Assembly (NCBI RefSeq): GCF_038022665.1
Contig: NZ_CP150629.1
Span: 2,400,480 to 2,464,479 of the forward strand
DNA: 64,000 nucleotides
DNA from: Methanolobus sp. WCC4
GTDB taxonomy: Archaea > Halobacteriota > Methanosarcinia > Methanosarcinales > Methanosarcinaceae
Direction of reading: 5' to 3'
Shown here: piece by piece, positions 9,365-16,896 of the stretch
Numbering within the stretch: position 1 is the stretch's first letter
Layout: each line of letters starts with the position of its first letter
The notes under the pieces: generated by a model
Databases searched by the model: none
Seen by the model: the letters and a program-made list of their open reading frames with translations, nothing else
What the model was told of the DNA's origin: nothing
Translations under genes and position numbers: made by a program

Positions 9365-9383
9365 TTTTTTTTGGGGGGGGGGG
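9365..9383. repeat. T8G11 homopolymer tract in the IS leader
   Basis: Eight T (9365-9372) run straight into eleven G (9373-9383). It lies about 50 nt upstream of the transposase start, in its 5' untranslated region (C11A8 on the transcript). No other G run of this length was noticed in the window. Confidence 0.8.
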
Positions 9384-9611
9384 CGAGGTCTTAAAGAAAA
9401 AAGAGGTAAGCTTTTAAGTCAAAATTCTAATTTGATGGACTCCATATGATCAGCTCATATAGTTAATAACAAAACAAAATTCGAAAAGAAAGAGATTCAG
9501 ATGCTTGCTTCCTTGAAATATAATACGAATGCTGGCCTTGTTGAAAGCAAACAAGTTATCAATGCAAGAGGGTTGCACTATCTGAGGGGATCGTTGGTGC
9601 CAGCATTCATA

Positions 9612-10010
9612 TCAATGTGATAAGGCCACTCTTTTCTCTGTTCCGGAAGCATGTGTTACCTCCATTGCAGGTGTCATTTGTGACCACTTTGCTACCAGAC
9701 CCTGATCTGCAGGCAGGAATGTAAGTTTACCTTCCTGGTATCTCATAGGAGAACCAATAGCCTCGTAATATCCATTCTTAAGGCTCTGCATTGCAGCTAT
9801 CACGGTCTCATTATCATACTTTGTGTTACCAGGGTTTGCAAATTCAACACCTATCAGCACACCATTCACGTGCAGAGCAAGGTGCAGTTGCCATGTATCC
9901 CTGTTAACGAATTCATGAACTTTAATATCCATAACCAAATTGCTTTCATCTTCCCTCAAGATCACAATCTCCTTGTAATTGACTGCAATCAATACATTGC
10001 ATGAACTCAT
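9612..10010 (-). CDS. Conserved hypothetical protein
   Basis: About 132 residues from ATG 10010. I do not recognise the family. The sequence is a soluble mixed alpha/beta protein without cysteine clusters, with recurrent beta-like stretches (VLIAVNYKEIVILRE, WQLHLALHVNGVLIGVEF). A TATA-like TTCTAAAAATAC lies about 30 nt upstream of ATG 10010, fitting a leaderless transcript. The alternative ATG 10085 would add a hydrophobic N-terminus (LFLFVYIFLK) and make it membrane-anchored. It follows the YdjM-like gene on the same strand. Confidence 0.5.
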   Translation of the reverse strand: MSSCNVLIAVNYKEIVILREDESNLVMDIKVHEFVNRDTWQLHLALHVNGVLIGVEFANPGNTKYDNETVIAAMQSLKNGYYEAIGSPMRYQEGKLTFLPADQGLVAKWSQMTPAMEVTHASGTEKRVALSH

Positions 10011-10095
10011 ATAAAAGAAGTCTGTGGGTATTTTTAGAAAGATGTACACGAATAAAAATAACGTGTACCTGATATGGAGTTCCATGTACATAGGT

Positions 10096-11154
10096 TCATT
10101 CAAACAGGGCCCTTGATACCGGTCGATCGTGCTGGCCATGTCTGCCTATGTAGGCCTTATAGTCCCCGGTATCCGTATCGAACACAAAAACGTACTCGGT
10201 CTTGAAGTAGGCCCAATATTGTGCATAAGGATTCCTGGCATCACTGATGATAACGGTCACATTCGCTCCAGAGGAATAGGCACTATATACCTGATAGTCC
10301 ACCTCACCCGGTAGACTGGCATCATACAGGGACCGTGCCCTGGATACGTAAGGGCTGAACTCACTTCCACTGTCAGGATATATTGGAACAAATGAACTCT
10401 GCTCGACCCCTGACCAGTAGCTTGAGGTCAATATCCTGTAATGGGTCTCATTATATTGGTATGCAGAGAGAAATTTGCCGGGAGAGATCGGATAGGAACC
10501 CTGATATCCTATATCATGACCTTCAGCATCCTCAATAGCACTTATGAGAAATGCCTTTGCAAGCGGATTGAACAAACACCAGACCGTGAAAATGATAAGA
10601 AGCTGGCGATACATCTTTGAGTGACTGCCTGATGTAAGTGTTTCGAACCATCCATTACCCCCCTTGAAGGAACCATTTCGGATCCCATTCCTTTTTACCC
10701 TGTCCGCAAGGATGTAGATCATAGGCACAAATGAGATCACAGTGACCACTGGATCGAAGAAATCTATCGCGCCTATCGTTGTAGCCTCCGTTACAAACGG
10801 GAAGAACGGTCTCATCTTCCAGCTTGTGACATAATCCAGATATACGTGACTGAATATTGCCGCCGCAGAGGCTATTGTCAATAGCCTGTCCCTTTCCCTG
10901 AGCCATACATAGATGATCACAATTGATGCAAAGGTCAGAGAATGCATGAACTCCCGATGACCCATCAGGTAGTACATGGCATTATAGACCCCATGGGACA
11001 GGTATTCATCAACTGCAAGTAATATTGTACTCAGTATGAAATCAAGATCAGGTAGAATTGCCATGAAAGCAACTACCTTTATCTGTCTGCTGTTCAGTCC
11101 TGCAACTGATGCTATCAGTAGCCCGATTCCCAGATGGGACAGAGTGTTTACCAT
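10096..11154 (-). CDS. Membrane-bound metal-dependent hydrolase, YdjM family
   Basis: Integral membrane protein of 352 residues of the YdjM/YbcI-like family (putative metal-dependent hydrolase). The N-terminal half carries the metal-binding-type pattern: His7 in LSHLGIG, PDLDF (Asp36, Asp38), GHREFMHS (His66, His71) and HVYLD (near 102), placed between membrane segments. A last membrane segment near 170-190 is followed by an extracellular-type domain of about 150 residues rich in Tyr and Ser. GAGG lies about 8 nt before ATG 11154. The biochemical substrate is not known for the family. Confidence 0.75.
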   Translation of the reverse strand: MVNTLSHLGIGLLIASVAGLNSRQIKVVAFMAILPDLDFILSTILLAVDEYLSHGVYNAMYYLMGHREFMHSLTFASIVIIYVWLRERDRLLTIASAAAIFSHVYLDYVTSWKMRPFFPFVTEATTIGAIDFFDPVVTVISFVPMIYILADRVKRNGIRNGSFKGGNGWFETLTSGSHSKMYRQLLIIFTVWCLFNPLAKAFLISAIEDAEGHDIGYQGSYPISPGKFLSAYQYNETHYRILTSSYWSGVEQSSFVPIYPDSGSEFSPYVSRARSLYDASLPGEVDYQVYSAYSSGANVTVIISDARNPYAQYWAYFKTEYVFVFDTDTGDYKAYIGRHGQHDRPVSRALFE

Positions 11155-11263
11155 CCTGACATCCTCACACCATTATAAAGAATGAGACTACTTCTTATTA
11201 TATTCTTGGAGGATGCAGGCTGATGAAAAAGAAAAAAGAGAATGAAAAGAAAGAATAATGATC

Positions 11264-11692
11264 TCAGTACTTTCCAAGGGTCTTTGCAACAAGCCTGTGG
11301 AAACCATGGATGCTCGTACCGCTTCCAAGATACATCATTGAACAGCGTCCGGTTATTATGTTAAGGTTAGGGTCATATTCAAGATGATCCACATCACATG
11401 TATCTGTCTTCCAGTGCACCCAGAAATCGACAATACCCCTCTCAGCCAGTTTCTCGATCAGCCTTGCTGGTTCGCTCTTTGTGATACCTATGATGACATT
11501 CTTCACAGTAACCGGCACAGAACCTATATCCTTTACCGAGCCTTCCATAGGCTTTTCAGAAAGGTCGAGTACACTGACGATCTTTCCTCTTTTCTTAAGC
11601 TCAGCTATCGTCCATTTTATGGCAGGCTTCGTGCCATCTGTTATTACCAGGAAATTGTCCCTTTCCCAGAATTCTTCCTGCTTTGTGACCAT
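11264..11692 (-). CDS. CoA-binding domain protein (YccU-like)
   Basis: 142-residue Rossmann-type protein of the CoA_binding_2 group. The frame shows a beta-alpha start (NFLVITDGTKPAIKWTIAELKKRG), an internal strand pair (NVIIGITKSEP) and a late WVHWKTDTCD segment in the place where relatives hold CoA or a nucleotide; these stretches are abbreviated. Relatives bind CoA but a reaction is seldom known. Its neighbours are divergent, so it is probably a single-gene unit. Confidence 0.6.
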   Translation of the reverse strand: MVTKQEEFWERDNFLVITDGTKPAIKWTIAELKKRGKIVSVLDLSEKPMEGSVKDIGSVPVTVKNVIIGITKSEPARLIEKLAERGIVDFWVHWKTDTCDVDHLEYDPNLNIITGRCSMMYLGSGTSIHGFHRLVAKTLGKY

Positions 11693-11799
11693 GCGATCCT
11701 TCCTTTATTACTTCCTTAAGGAAGTTAATAGCTCATTGTATATGAGGGCTTTTAAGTGATACCACAGACTGTTTAAGCAATGGGACCAGAGAGAATTAT

Positions 11800-12399
11800 A
11801 TGTCGGTGATCTCCAAGTACAACCGGATATCTCATGTGTACGATATAATGGAACTCCCAATGGAGACCATGATGTTCAGCAACTGGAGAGAAGAGGTCCT
11901 TTCCGGACTATCAGGCAGGGTTCTGGAGGTTGGCATAGGTACGGGAAAGAACATACCTCACTATCCTGATAATTGCGAAGTTGTTGGGATCGACATAAGT
12001 GACAAAATGCTTTCCCATGCAAAAGAGAAAGCAAGCTCTAGAAACAACATTTCTTTATTCCAGATGGATGCTGAGAATCTTGGATTCAAGGATGATAGTT
12101 TTGACTATGTGATCACCACTTTCGTCCTGTGCTCGATCCCGCAACCAATCCCTGCACTTAAGGAAATGAAACGCGTCTGCAAACCTGATGGAATGGTCAT
12201 CAACCTTGAGCATATGAAGAGTGAGAACAGGGCAATTGCACTGGCAGAGGATGTATTGAATCCGCTTACAGTAGCAATAACCGATGTGAACATAAATCGT
12301 GAAACAGTGGAAAATGTCAAAAAGGCAGGCCTTAACATAATAGATGTAAGGAATATGGCACTAAAGGATGTTTTCAGGCTGATAAGGTCCAAGCCGTAA
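11800..12399 (+). CDS. Class I SAM-dependent methyltransferase
   Basis: 199-residue cytoplasmic methyltransferase of the UbiE/PmtA-like group. SAM motif I is VLEVGIGTGK at 41-50, motif II follows as GIDIS, and later segments are DYVITTFVLCSIPQP and a terminal beta-rich part. These phospholipid- or quinone-type methyltransferases often act on lipid headgroups; the substrate here is unknown. The gene ends directly against the convergent ArsR-type regulator with no spacer (stops at 12399 and 12400). Confidence 0.8.
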   Translation: MSVISKYNRISHVYDIMELPMETMMFSNWREEVLSGLSGRVLEVGIGTGKNIPHYPDNCEVVGIDISDKMLSHAKEKASSRNNISLFQMDAENLGFKDDSFDYVITTFVLCSIPQPIPALKEMKRVCKPDGMVINLEHMKSENRAIALAEDVLNPLTVAITDVNINRETVENVKKAGLNIIDVRNMALKDVFRLIRSKP

Positions 12400-12693
12400 T
12401 TAACCAAATATACTGATCAGATCATCAATTCCCAGACTGACATCGAATTCCTTCAATTTGAAGAACTTCTTAGCCCTGTTGTCATTATCCTCAAGTCTGA
12501 GATCACTTTCAACAAATCCCGCCTTTTCCAGTCTTTTCAAGTGCAACTGGACGACCTGACGTGAGAGATCAAGATCCTTGGCAAGCTCATACACATATCT
12601 CTCCCTCTCAGAGAGCAGATACAGTAGCTTCACCCTTACCGGATGGGAGAGTGCCTCTCCTATTGTCGTTATCTGTTGAAGTGTCATCGTCAT
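12400..12693 (-). CDS. ArsR-family winged-helix regulator
   Basis: 97-residue transcription factor. The N-terminus has the ArsR pattern (EALSHPVRVKLLYLLSERER), the recognition helix is around LSRQVVQLHLKRLEKAGFV, and a wing follows. No metal-binding cysteine pair is present, so it is not a classical metal sensor. The small coiled-coil membrane protein gene 38 nt upstream of the coding start's far side lies on a separate frame in the same direction. Targets unknown. Confidence 0.85.
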   Translation of the reverse strand: MTMTLQQITTIGEALSHPVRVKLLYLLSERERYVYELAKDLDLSRQVVQLHLKRLEKAGFVESDLRLEDNDNRAKKFFKLKEFDVSLGIDDLISIFG

Positions 12694-12730
12694 TTATGAT
12701 CCTGCTGTTTTTTGTTAACTGAGTTCAGGT

Positions 12731-12943
12731 TCAGATCTCGTCGAGTTTATCCTTTATGTCCTGAACCATCCTCTTGACCTCTTCCACGTCCTTCTCGACC
12801 CTTGCAAGGCGTTCATTACCCTCTGAACCGCCGGAACCGGATCTGTTAAGAAGAGTAACTGTCACCCAGACAACCAGAAGGATAATAAGTATGTTCAAAA
12901 GAAGACCCCAGATACCATAACCATACATGCTGCTACCCATCAT
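12731..12943 (-). CDS. Small membrane protein with C-terminal coiled coil
   Basis: 70 residues: a short N-terminus, one membrane segment at about 12-32 (LLLNILIILLVVWVTVTLL), a Gly/Ser linker, then a charged heptad-like coiled coil (VEKDVEEVKRMVQDIKDKL). This is the layout of small SHOCT-like or phage-shock-like accessory proteins. It lies 38 nt upstream of an ArsR-type gene on the same strand and downstream of a secreted PepSY-like protein. Function unknown. Confidence 0.65.
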   Translation of the reverse strand: MMGSSMYGYGIWGLLLNILIILLVVWVTVTLLNRSGSGGSEGNERLARVEKDVEEVKRMVQDIKDKLDEI

Positions 12944-13051
12944 TTTCTAATTCATCCTTAAAATTATTAAGTTAACAAAGAGTATATGGGAAGGCTCGTA
13001 TTACTAGTTTTCGACCTTCCCTATGCGATTATCATTCTCAGGCAAATGATA

Positions 13052-13555
13052 TCAGTATCTATAGCCTGCTCCTCCACAGCCACCGTATCCACCATATCCG
13101 CCACGCATTCCGCGTCCGCCCTGGTAGTACTGGCCCTGATATGAAGAACTTGCATAGAAGTCCACTATGACATCGCCTGTGTATGCATCGATGCGGCCCT
13201 GCTTTGTAGTATCACCCTCTGTGTAGATGAAGACCCACCATCTGCCCATCTGATAGATATCTTCAACGGCTCCATCGATTGCATCATCTGCAATATCCAT
13301 TGCATCATCAGCAGTCTCTACTTCAAGTTCAAGTGTTGTTCCATCATTTGCATATGAGCTGTACACAGGACAGTATTCAGATCCATATCCACTGGCGTAC
13401 CCACTGGCATATCTCATACCATGTCCTGCCCATCTTGACATCTGACCGAAAAATGTTGCATCATCAGCCTCATCAACTGCCGCACTTACTATACCTATCC
13501 CTGCAATGGTTGCAATGAGCATACCAGCAAGGAGTATTGATGTTGTTCTTTTCAT
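13052..13555 (-). CDS. Secreted PepSY-like protein with Gly/Tyr-rich tail
   Basis: 167 residues with a Sec signal peptide at 1-25 (cleavage near VSAAVD). The middle has a PepSY-type pattern (ELEVETADDAMDIADDAIDG, then WWVFIYTEG and GRIDAYTGDVIVDFYA), a fold often found in secreted inhibitory or regulatory proteins. The last 30 residues are rich in Gly and Tyr with one Cys (GGYGGYGGCGGAGYRY). It could be an envelope protein. Function unknown. Confidence 0.65.
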   Translation of the reverse strand: MKRTTSILLAGMLIATIAGIGIVSAAVDEADDATFFGQMSRWAGHGMRYASGYASGYGSEYCPVYSSYANDGTTLELEVETADDAMDIADDAIDGAVEDIYQMGRWWVFIYTEGDTTKQGRIDAYTGDVIVDFYASSSYQGQYYQGGRGMRGGYGGYGGCGGAGYRY

Positions 13556-13733
13556 TTTTACACCTTCCTGAACTGCAGGAAAACCTGTTCTGTAATTTCA
13601 TCCTGCATATGTAGTCTTGACACTACATATGTATGATAGTGTAGTATATAAGGCTTGTGTGGAACTTCCAGTGAAAGCCGAATTTCAGCAGTTGTATTAA
13701 GTATAATAAAGATACGGAATTAGACCGGAAAAA

Positions 13734-14372
13734 TTACTTTCTTCGCTCAACATACCATCCTACAAGAGGTGGTATCCAGCAAAGGTTAGCAGCAATCGCT
13801 TCAAAGGCAGTGAAAGTCTGTGTGGTAGGGCTGAAACCAAGGATGCGTGAACTCAGAAGTCCAACCGGAACGATGAGTATCACTGCAAGGCTTGAAAGCA
13901 TAACAGGATGACGGACATACCGGCTGAAAGCGGCATTCCATGTACCTTCCTTTCTTTTCAAAAAGAGCATGCCTGATATATTTGCACCTATCTGGTCGCT
14001 GAGGGAATAGAAATAAGGTATGTAGAAACCTTCGATACCATAGACATCAACCCCTGCTAACCTGCTTCCAAGGTCGATGACCCACGGAAAGGCAATACCG
14101 AAGAGTTTACCCCATCCATACGCTTCAGCCATTGTCTGCTGGCTGGGTTTGAAATGCTGCTTTATGGAATAGAATCCTTCGAATATGCTTTCCCCTTCAC
14201 CTGCAAGAGTACGGACCAGCCATTGCCCGACAGGACTACGCTGATATCCATATGCATCCAGAAGTACACCTGCTATCAACCCAATGATATAACCTGGAAC
14301 TGTATACCTGATAAGTTCGGAAAAGTTCTCTGTTTCGAACTCCTCTTCGTTGTCCTCTTGAACCTCTTCCAC
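13734..14372 (-). CDS. Conserved integral membrane protein
   Basis: 212 residues. The first 20 are very acidic (EEVQEDNEEEFE), followed by several membrane segments (TVPGYIIGLIAGVLLDAYGY, LFGIAFPWVIDLGSRL, AVILIVPVGLLSS). I recognise no named family. It stands alone, divergent from the small gene at 14485. Possible roles cannot be narrowed from sequence. Confidence 0.6.
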   Translation of the reverse strand: MEEVQEDNEEEFETENFSELIRYTVPGYIIGLIAGVLLDAYGYQRSPVGQWLVRTLAGEGESIFEGFYSIKQHFKPSQQTMAEAYGWGKLFGIAFPWVIDLGSRLAGVDVYGIEGFYIPYFYSLSDQIGANISGMLFLKRKEGTWNAAFSRYVRHPVMLSSLAVILIVPVGLLSSRILGFSPTTQTFTAFEAIAANLCWIPPLVGWYVERRK

Positions 14373-14484
14373 AATTATTCTATTTTGTTCTTTGTATAAG
14401 AGTTTCCTGTTAGAATGTAATAACAGACCTTAACAATATAAACAACACAAACTTTTTAAATTAATAATCCTGTAACATAAATAA

Positions 14485-14802
14485 ATGTCTGAAGAAAATA
14501 TAATTGAAGCTCATGCAGTAACGGATGCGAACATAACCTACAGACAAAGATATTTTTGGGGTATACCAATATTCATAGTGATCGGATGGATCAAGACAAA
14601 GTATGTGAGTATCTTTTCGGTCGAGCATGAAGGACACAGACTTGTCGTACTCTATGATGGCATCTGTCCGGTTGCAAGAGATGACAGGCTTCATATCACC
14701 GGGATCATGGATCATGGTGGAAATGCAGGCATCTGTGGAATGGTCATGGTAGCTTATCGAATAGAGAACATGGATACCGGTGATGTCTACGAGAAAAACT
14801 AA
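14485..14802 (+). CDS. Small conserved hypothetical protein
   Basis: 105 residues, mostly beta-strand in character (RQRYFWGIPIFIVIGW, YVSIFSVEHEGHRLVVLYDG, RLHITGIMDHGG), which would fit an OB-like or small barrel fold. No catalytic motif is recognised. A TATA-like TTTAAATTAATAATC lies about 30 nt before ATG 14485 with no ribosome site, consistent with a leaderless mRNA. It converges on the dehydrogenase gene at 14849. Confidence 0.5.
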   Translation: MSEENIIEAHAVTDANITYRQRYFWGIPIFIVIGWIKTKYVSIFSVEHEGHRLVVLYDGICPVARDDRLHITGIMDHGGNAGICGMVMVAYRIENMDTGDVYEKN

Positions 14803-14848
14803 GGTGCTGGAGAAAAAGAAAGCAGGTAAATTACCCCTGTCATCATGG

Positions 14849-15829
14849 TCAGAACAACTTTATCCTTTTTCCAATTCCTTTTTCAACAGCCTTCCTGTAG
14901 ACCATGTTCGCAGTTACAAGATCCTGGACTGCAAGACCTGTGGAATCGAATATAGTTATATCTTCATCAGACTGCCTTCCAACCTTCACCCCGGCAACCA
15001 CCTCTCCAAGCTCACAGGAGATATCAGCCTCTGATATATCTCCGTTTGAGAGCGGGACATTAATCTCGCCGGAATGGGATGCCTGCACAATATCGTCAAC
15101 GATGATCCTTGACCTTTTAAGCAGTGAGGAGTCAAGTTCCTGCTTACCCATGGCATCAGCACCTATGGCATTGATGTGAGTGCCTTCATTGATCCATTCC
15201 GATCTTACAATGGGTTCCCTTACAGGAGTTGTCGTTACCAGAACATCACAATCACATGCATCCTTAATGTTCTCCACAGGAGTAAAGTCACAGCTGACAA
15301 ACTGTTTCATATCCTTTGCAAAGGAAGTACAGTGGGACATATTCCTGCTGTTGATCTTCACTTCCTCAATGTCCATTACCTCAGCAAGTGCCAGCAACTG
15401 TGTTCGTGCCTGTCCGCCTGCACCAACCATGCCGACTATTCTGGAATCGGGTCGTGCAAGATATTTTGCAGCAACCCCGCCTGAGGCACCGGTCCGCATG
15501 TCAGTTATATGGGTACCGTCCATCATGGCAAGGGGAGCACCGGTCTCTGTGGAATTGAGAACTATCACAGCCATGACCGTTGGAAGTCCTTTCTCCCTGT
15601 TATCAGGATGGACGTTGACTATCTTCACACCTGCAATATCCTGTTCTTCCATGAATGATGGCATCGTGCGCAGGTCACCGTTGTGTTCGGTGAAATACAG
15701 ATAGGATTTCGGAGGCATCTGGACCTTTTTCAAGCCATGTTCCCTGAAACCGTTCTCTACAGCAGAAAGGGTTGAAGACATATCGATAACACTTTTGACA
15801 TCTGATTGTTCAAGCCAGAGGACATCCAT
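14849..15829 (-). CDS. Ornithine cyclodeaminase/alanine dehydrogenase family enzyme
   Basis: NAD-dependent enzyme of the OCD/mu-crystallin family, 326 residues, cytoplasmic. The dinucleotide-binding motif GMVGAGGQARTQ sits in mid-protein, preceded by the family's MTDMRTGA-like segment (HITDMRTGASGG) and a substrate-site MPSFM. Archaeal members include the alanine dehydrogenase of Archaeoglobus, so alanine dehydrogenase is as likely as ornithine cyclodeaminase. ATG 15829 has AAGGAG 8 nt upstream; the longer GTG start at 15838 overlaps that site and is rejected. Confidence 0.85.
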   Translation of the reverse strand: MDVLWLEQSDVKSVIDMSSTLSAVENGFREHGLKKVQMPPKSYLYFTEHNGDLRTMPSFMEEQDIAGVKIVNVHPDNREKGLPTVMAVIVLNSTETGAPLAMMDGTHITDMRTGASGGVAAKYLARPDSRIVGMVGAGGQARTQLLALAEVMDIEEVKINSRNMSHCTSFAKDMKQFVSCDFTPVENIKDACDCDVLVTTTPVREPIVRSEWINEGTHINAIGADAMGKQELDSSLLKRSRIIVDDIVQASHSGEINVPLSNGDISEADISCELGEVVAGVKVGRQSDEDITIFDSTGLAVQDLVTANMVYRKAVEKGIGKRIKLF

Positions 15830-15945
15830 TAAACTCACTCCTTAAAAGATATAGAATATGTTGAAGCTTAAGGAATAAAACCCTGTTTATCTGATGTAAT
15901 CAGAATATACAATCTTATATATAATAGCAAAGATAATATATTTTT

Positions 15946-16860
15946 GTGACCGGTCAGAATGACAATAATGTTCCCAGGAATGAGCTAACGCACCTGATAA
16001 GATCAGGGAATGAGATCCTTGGCCTGCTTGAAGATGATTCCACAGCCAATGAGCATGAATATCAGAAAAAGCGCAATATGTTCATTTCCGACTATAACAA
16101 ATGGTACAGCAGGTGCCTGCCGATCGTCAGGACCATGATGCCTGACAGATCTGTAAGGTTCGAAAGTCTGCATCATACTACCAGACGCTCAGGGACAAAC
16201 GAATATACCTACACCATACAGGACTATATCCATGGTGTATATTTCAACGGAAGGCCAAAGAGTTACACCGACAGCATTGCTGCCAAGAGGGTAAGAGAAC
16301 AGATATCCATCCTGAAGGATGCCGTCCCCAGAACAGGGGATTTCTCCTTTGAGATGGAAAAATTCGTCAAGATCAACCCCATACATAGACAGCCTTCCAA
16401 TGCGATCAGCAAACATGCTAAACTTGTAGATGCTGAATTTAATGATGAGCACTATGTATTGATGAAGAATGAGATCAATTCCACCTTCAAACGAGGATCA
16501 TTATTTGCAGCTTTTGTACTTTCAAGAGAATTGATAAGAAACCTCTTACTGGACATGATAAGGCTCAGGTTCCCCCCATCACTACCAGAATATCTATATC
16601 TCTACTATGATATGCAGAACAACTGTCACAAAGAGATAAGGGCATTGATAGGAGTAATAGACGAAAAGAAGGATGATTTCGACCTGAACCCTGATGCCCT
16701 TGAACACCTTATCGAGATGATAGATGTATTTGAACCCAAGACCAGACCCTCTTCCCATTCTTTCCTGACCGTCCCTACCCGCGAACATCTGGAAGAGTAC
16801 AAGATCGAAGAAATTGTAGATCTGCTTATCGATATTATCGATTTCATGAAAAAACAATGA
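15946..16860 (+). CDS. Conserved hypothetical protein upstream of a histidine kinase
   Basis: 304-residue soluble, helix-rich protein with no signal peptide or membrane segment. It opens at GTG 15946. I do not recognise a named family; the N-terminal half has a helical SDYNKWYSRCLPIVRTMMPDR stretch and the C-terminal half is helical and charged, resembling HEPN-like or abortive-infection-associated helical proteins only loosely. It lies 36 nt upstream of a PAS-histidine kinase gene on the same strand, so the two are probably co-transcribed. Confidence 0.5.
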   Translation: MTGQNDNNVPRNELTHLIRSGNEILGLLEDDSTANEHEYQKKRNMFISDYNKWYSRCLPIVRTMMPDRSVRFESLHHTTRRSGTNEYTYTIQDYIHGVYFNGRPKSYTDSIAAKRVREQISILKDAVPRTGDFSFEMEKFVKINPIHRQPSNAISKHAKLVDAEFNDEHYVLMKNEINSTFKRGSLFAAFVLSRELIRNLLLDMIRLRFPPSLPEYLYLYYDMQNNCHKEIRALIGVIDEKKDDFDLNPDALEHLIEMIDVFEPKTRPSSHSFLTVPTREHLEEYKIEEIVDLLIDIIDFMKKQ

Positions 16861-16896
16861 TCATTGATCTCTTATAACTGGATACTCTCATAGACC

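Larger units (their letters stand above)
8149..9448 (-). mobile_element. Insertion sequence with DDE transposase
   Basis: An approximately 1.3-kb element around the transposase gene. The inner inverted repeat is perfect over 10 bp: ATCAAATTAG at 8160-8169 and CTAATTTGAT at 9427-9436. It extends imperfectly outward to CATATG at 8149-8154 and 9443-9448. The 7-mer CATATGA is repeated in direct orientation at both outer ends, so it may be the target duplication instead of part of the repeat; CATATG is palindromic, so sequence alone cannot decide. TTCTAATTTGA also recurs as a subterminal repeat on the left (from about 8185). Confidence 0.75.
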
